6,926 nt of DNA from Lachnospiraceae bacterium (GTDB lineage Bacteria; Bacillota; Clostridia; Lachnospirales; Lachnospiraceae). Positions within the stretch are counted from its first letter, which is position 1. Each line of letters opens with the position of its first letter. This document shows, one piece after another, positions 5,678-6,926 of the stretch. Where the stretch lies: positions 1 to 6,926 of the forward strand of contig JAJQCU010000422.1 of the NCBI GenBank assembly GCA_021202575.1. The letters run 5' to 3'. The position numbers and the translations under genes are program-made. A model generated the notes under the pieces. The model was not told the origin of the DNA. It saw nothing but the letters and a program-made list of their open reading frames with translations, and ran no database searches.

Positions 5678-6105
5678 CAGATAAATATGATATGCTGAAA
5701 ATTGAAAATCAGCTCTGTTTTCCGCTGTATGCCTGCGCCAAAGAGATTGTAAAAAAGTACAGACCTTTTCTGGATGAAATCGATTTGACTTACACGCAGT
5801 ACATTACCATGATGGTGCTGTGGGAGCACAGGAAAATGAATGTGAAGGAGCTTGGCGAGCGTCTGTATCTTGATTCGGGGACGCTCACGCCTTTGCTGAA
5901 AAAGCTTGAGAGTAAAGGGCTTGTTTCACGAAAACGCTCCGAGGAGGACGAGCGGAATCTGATTGTCACCATTACAGAGCAGGGTATGCAGCTGCGCGAA
6001 AAAGCCTGCAAGATACCTGAGGCTGTGGGAGGCTGTATCCATCTGGAGCAAGAGGAAGTCCTTACCCTCTATCATTTGCTCTATAAGATACTTGGGAAGA
6101 CCTGA
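5674..6105 (+). CDS. ohrR: OhrR-type organic peroxide-sensing MarR repressor
   Basis: The 143-residue winged-helix protein matches B. subtilis OhrR closely from the start. ENQLCFPLYA (11-20) places the peroxide-reactive cysteine at exactly Cys15. Tyr19, Tyr40 (DLTYTQY) and the wing region LYLDSGTLTPLLKKLE (64-79) and KRSEEDERNL (87-96) are conserved. OhrR dimers bind an A/T-rich inverted repeat and release it when Cys15 is oxidised by organic hydroperoxides. No ohr gene is visible, and the neighbour upstream is a glutathione peroxidase, which is the likely target. Additional cysteines occur at 21, 112 and 121. Cys121 lies near the position of the resolving Cys127 in two-cysteine OhrR of Xanthomonas, so a two-Cys mechanism is possible. 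The gene probably shares the gpx transcript, giving autoregulation through the operator at the gpx promoter; no convincing separate promoter was seen in 5560-5673. Confidence 0.92.
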   Translation: MTDKYDMLKIENQLCFPLYACAKEIVKKYRPFLDEIDLTYTQYITMMVLWEHRKMNVKELGERLYLDSGTLTPLLKKLESKGLVSRKRSEEDERNLIVTITEQGMQLREKACKIPEAVGGCIHLEQEEVLTLYHLLYKILGKT

Positions 6106-6118
6106 GGCGGACGATGGC

Positions 6119-6143
6119 GGGACCGGAACGCGATTTCCGGACC
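6119..6143 (+). other. Hairpin between ohrR and the phosphatase gene, not an intrinsic terminator
   Basis: Bases 6120-6128 pair with 6135-6143 (CCGGAA with TTCCGG plus two outer G-C pairs, one A-A mismatch) around a 6-base loop CGCGAT. No T-run follows, so it does not meet the rule for an intrinsic terminator. It could stabilise a processed end of the gpx-ohrR message or be incidental. Confidence 0.35.
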
Positions 6144-6193
6144 TGACTGACAGAGAAAGATTCGTTCAAGAAGAACGGGAAAGGTAGTTTCAC

Positions 6194-6871
6194 ATGATAA
6201 GAGTTTCAGAACCATTACAGTTGGACGGCGCAAAAAACATACGGGATCTGGGCGGATACCCGGCGGAAGACGGGATAACAGCCAGGGGAGTCTTCCTTCG
6301 GGCGGACGGCCTGCAGGAGCTGACCAGCCGGGACATAGAAACGCTGGTGCGGTATGGGGTGCGCCGCGTGATTGATCTGCGCAGTGACATGGAAGTGAAA
6401 TACATGCCGGACCGCGTTGGAGAGATGGAATATTTTCACGTCGGGATGCTGGATCAGATGAATTCCGAGGGCTTTCGGGGAACTGGGCCGGAGTCCATGT
6501 TTACGCTGTATCAGTTTCTGCTGGACAATTCCGCTGAAAAGATCGGGGAAGTGATGCACCTGATGGCGGAGGTGAAAGAAGGGGCATCGCTCTTTCATTG
6601 TACCGCCGGAAAGGATCGCACGGGTGTGATTGCCATGCTTTTGCTGAAGCTGGCCGGAGTGCCGGAGGAGTACATCGTTGCGGACTACAGCGCCACTGAA
6701 ATATATATGAAAGATGTTTTTGTCAGGCAGAAGGAGCAGGCCGCCGCGAACGGGATTGAAATCAAAGATTACATGCAGCGGTCCAAACCGGAGGACATGC
6801 GGAATACGCTGGATTATTTTCATAAAAAATATACTGACGTGGAGACATATTTGCTTCAGACCTGTGGGTGA
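6194..6871 (+). CDS. Tyrosine/lipid phosphatase of the PF13350 (LipA/PtpB-like) family
   Basis: The 225-residue protein has the full Cys-phosphatase loop HCTAGKDRTG (135-144): nucleophile Cys136, phosphate-binding Arg142, plus the Lys140/Asp141 pair typical of the Listeria LipA and Mycobacterium PtpB group. These enzymes hydrolyse phosphotyrosine and often phosphoinositides. NIRDLGGYPAEDG (15-27) near the N terminus and VIDLRSDMEV (59-68) are also family hallmarks. There is no signal peptide or membrane segment, so it appears cytoplasmic; the true substrate is unknown. The start at 6194 has AAAGG (6180-6184) nine bases upstream, and the alignment begins with the first residues. It lies 88 bp after ohrR on the same strand with no terminator between, so it may share that transcript. 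Enzymes with a low-pKa cysteine nucleophile are themselves sensitive to peroxide, but a functional link is inference. The length fits the family. Confidence 0.9.
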   Translation: MIRVSEPLQLDGAKNIRDLGGYPAEDGITARGVFLRADGLQELTSRDIETLVRYGVRRVIDLRSDMEVKYMPDRVGEMEYFHVGMLDQMNSEGFRGTGPESMFTLYQFLLDNSAEKIGEVMHLMAEVKEGASLFHCTAGKDRTGVIAMLLLKLAGVPEEYIVADYSATEIYMKDVFVRQKEQAAANGIEIKDYMQRSKPEDMRNTLDYFHKKYTDVETYLLQTCG

Positions 6872-6926
6872 GGGAAAGAAGAAACGGCTTTTCTGAAAAT
6901 GCGGTTGACGGGAATGGAAAAATGAC

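Noticed and set aside
6215..6823. Open frame of 202 codons on the - strand opposite the phosphatase
   Set aside because: It mirrors a conserved coding region and has no motif of its own.
6872..6926. Possible start of another gene or a terminator after the phosphatase
   Set aside because: Too little sequence remains; there is no hairpin with a T-run and the last ATG cannot be judged.
1..6926. CRISPR arrays, tRNA/rRNA genes, insertion sequences, phage or defence systems
   Set aside because: No regular repeats, no cloverleaf or rRNA words, and no transposase or nuclease-effector motifs were found beyond the small decayed ATP-binding gene remnant.

Overview
The window reads as a chromosomal segment from a moderately GC-rich anaerobic Firmicute, most likely a Lachnospiraceae/Clostridia gut lineage. 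The basis is the family content and order (RNase J, YlbF family, short MltG-like protein, TrmR-type methyltransferase, U32 peptidase), strong AGGAGG-type ribosome binding sites, a FatA-like acyl-ACP thioesterase, and a Bacillus-type OhrR. The taxonomic call is inference; no rRNA or marker gene is present.

Left part (1-3763, all + strand): an RNA-centred housekeeping run. The 3' part of an RNase J gene is followed by a YlbF/YmcA-family gene, a small membrane protein carrying only the N-terminal part of MltG/YceG, a TrmR(YrrM)-like O-methyltransferase and a TrhP(YrrO)-like U32 protein. The last three mirror the yrrL-yrrM-yrrN/O neighbourhood of Bacillus subtilis. There TrhP-type proteins hydroxylate tRNA wobble uridine 34 and TrmR methylates the product to 5-methoxyuridine.

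Middle (3764-5085): a convergent gap of about 150 bp with no clear terminator, then an acyl-ACP thioesterase on the - strand (3914-4684). A 400-bp stretch follows. It holds a decayed 3' remnant of an ATP-binding (HATPase_c_4, 'divergent AAA-4') regulator gene and a textbook sigma-A promoter, TTGACA-N17-TATAAT, that lies inside the last codons of that remnant.

Right part (5086-6871, + strand): a thiol glutathione peroxidase, an OhrR-type MarR repressor with the reactive Cys15, and a PF13350 tyrosine/lipid phosphatase with an HCTAGKDRTG loop. The -10 box of the gpx promoter overlaps a 15-bp sequence matching the B. subtilis OhrR operator at 12 positions. A perfect 8-1-8 dyad sits just upstream of the -35 box. 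The simplest model is a self-contained organic-peroxide circuit: OhrR senses peroxide through Cys15 and represses a promoter that drives both the peroxidase and its own gene. This model is inference from sequence and has no experimental support here.
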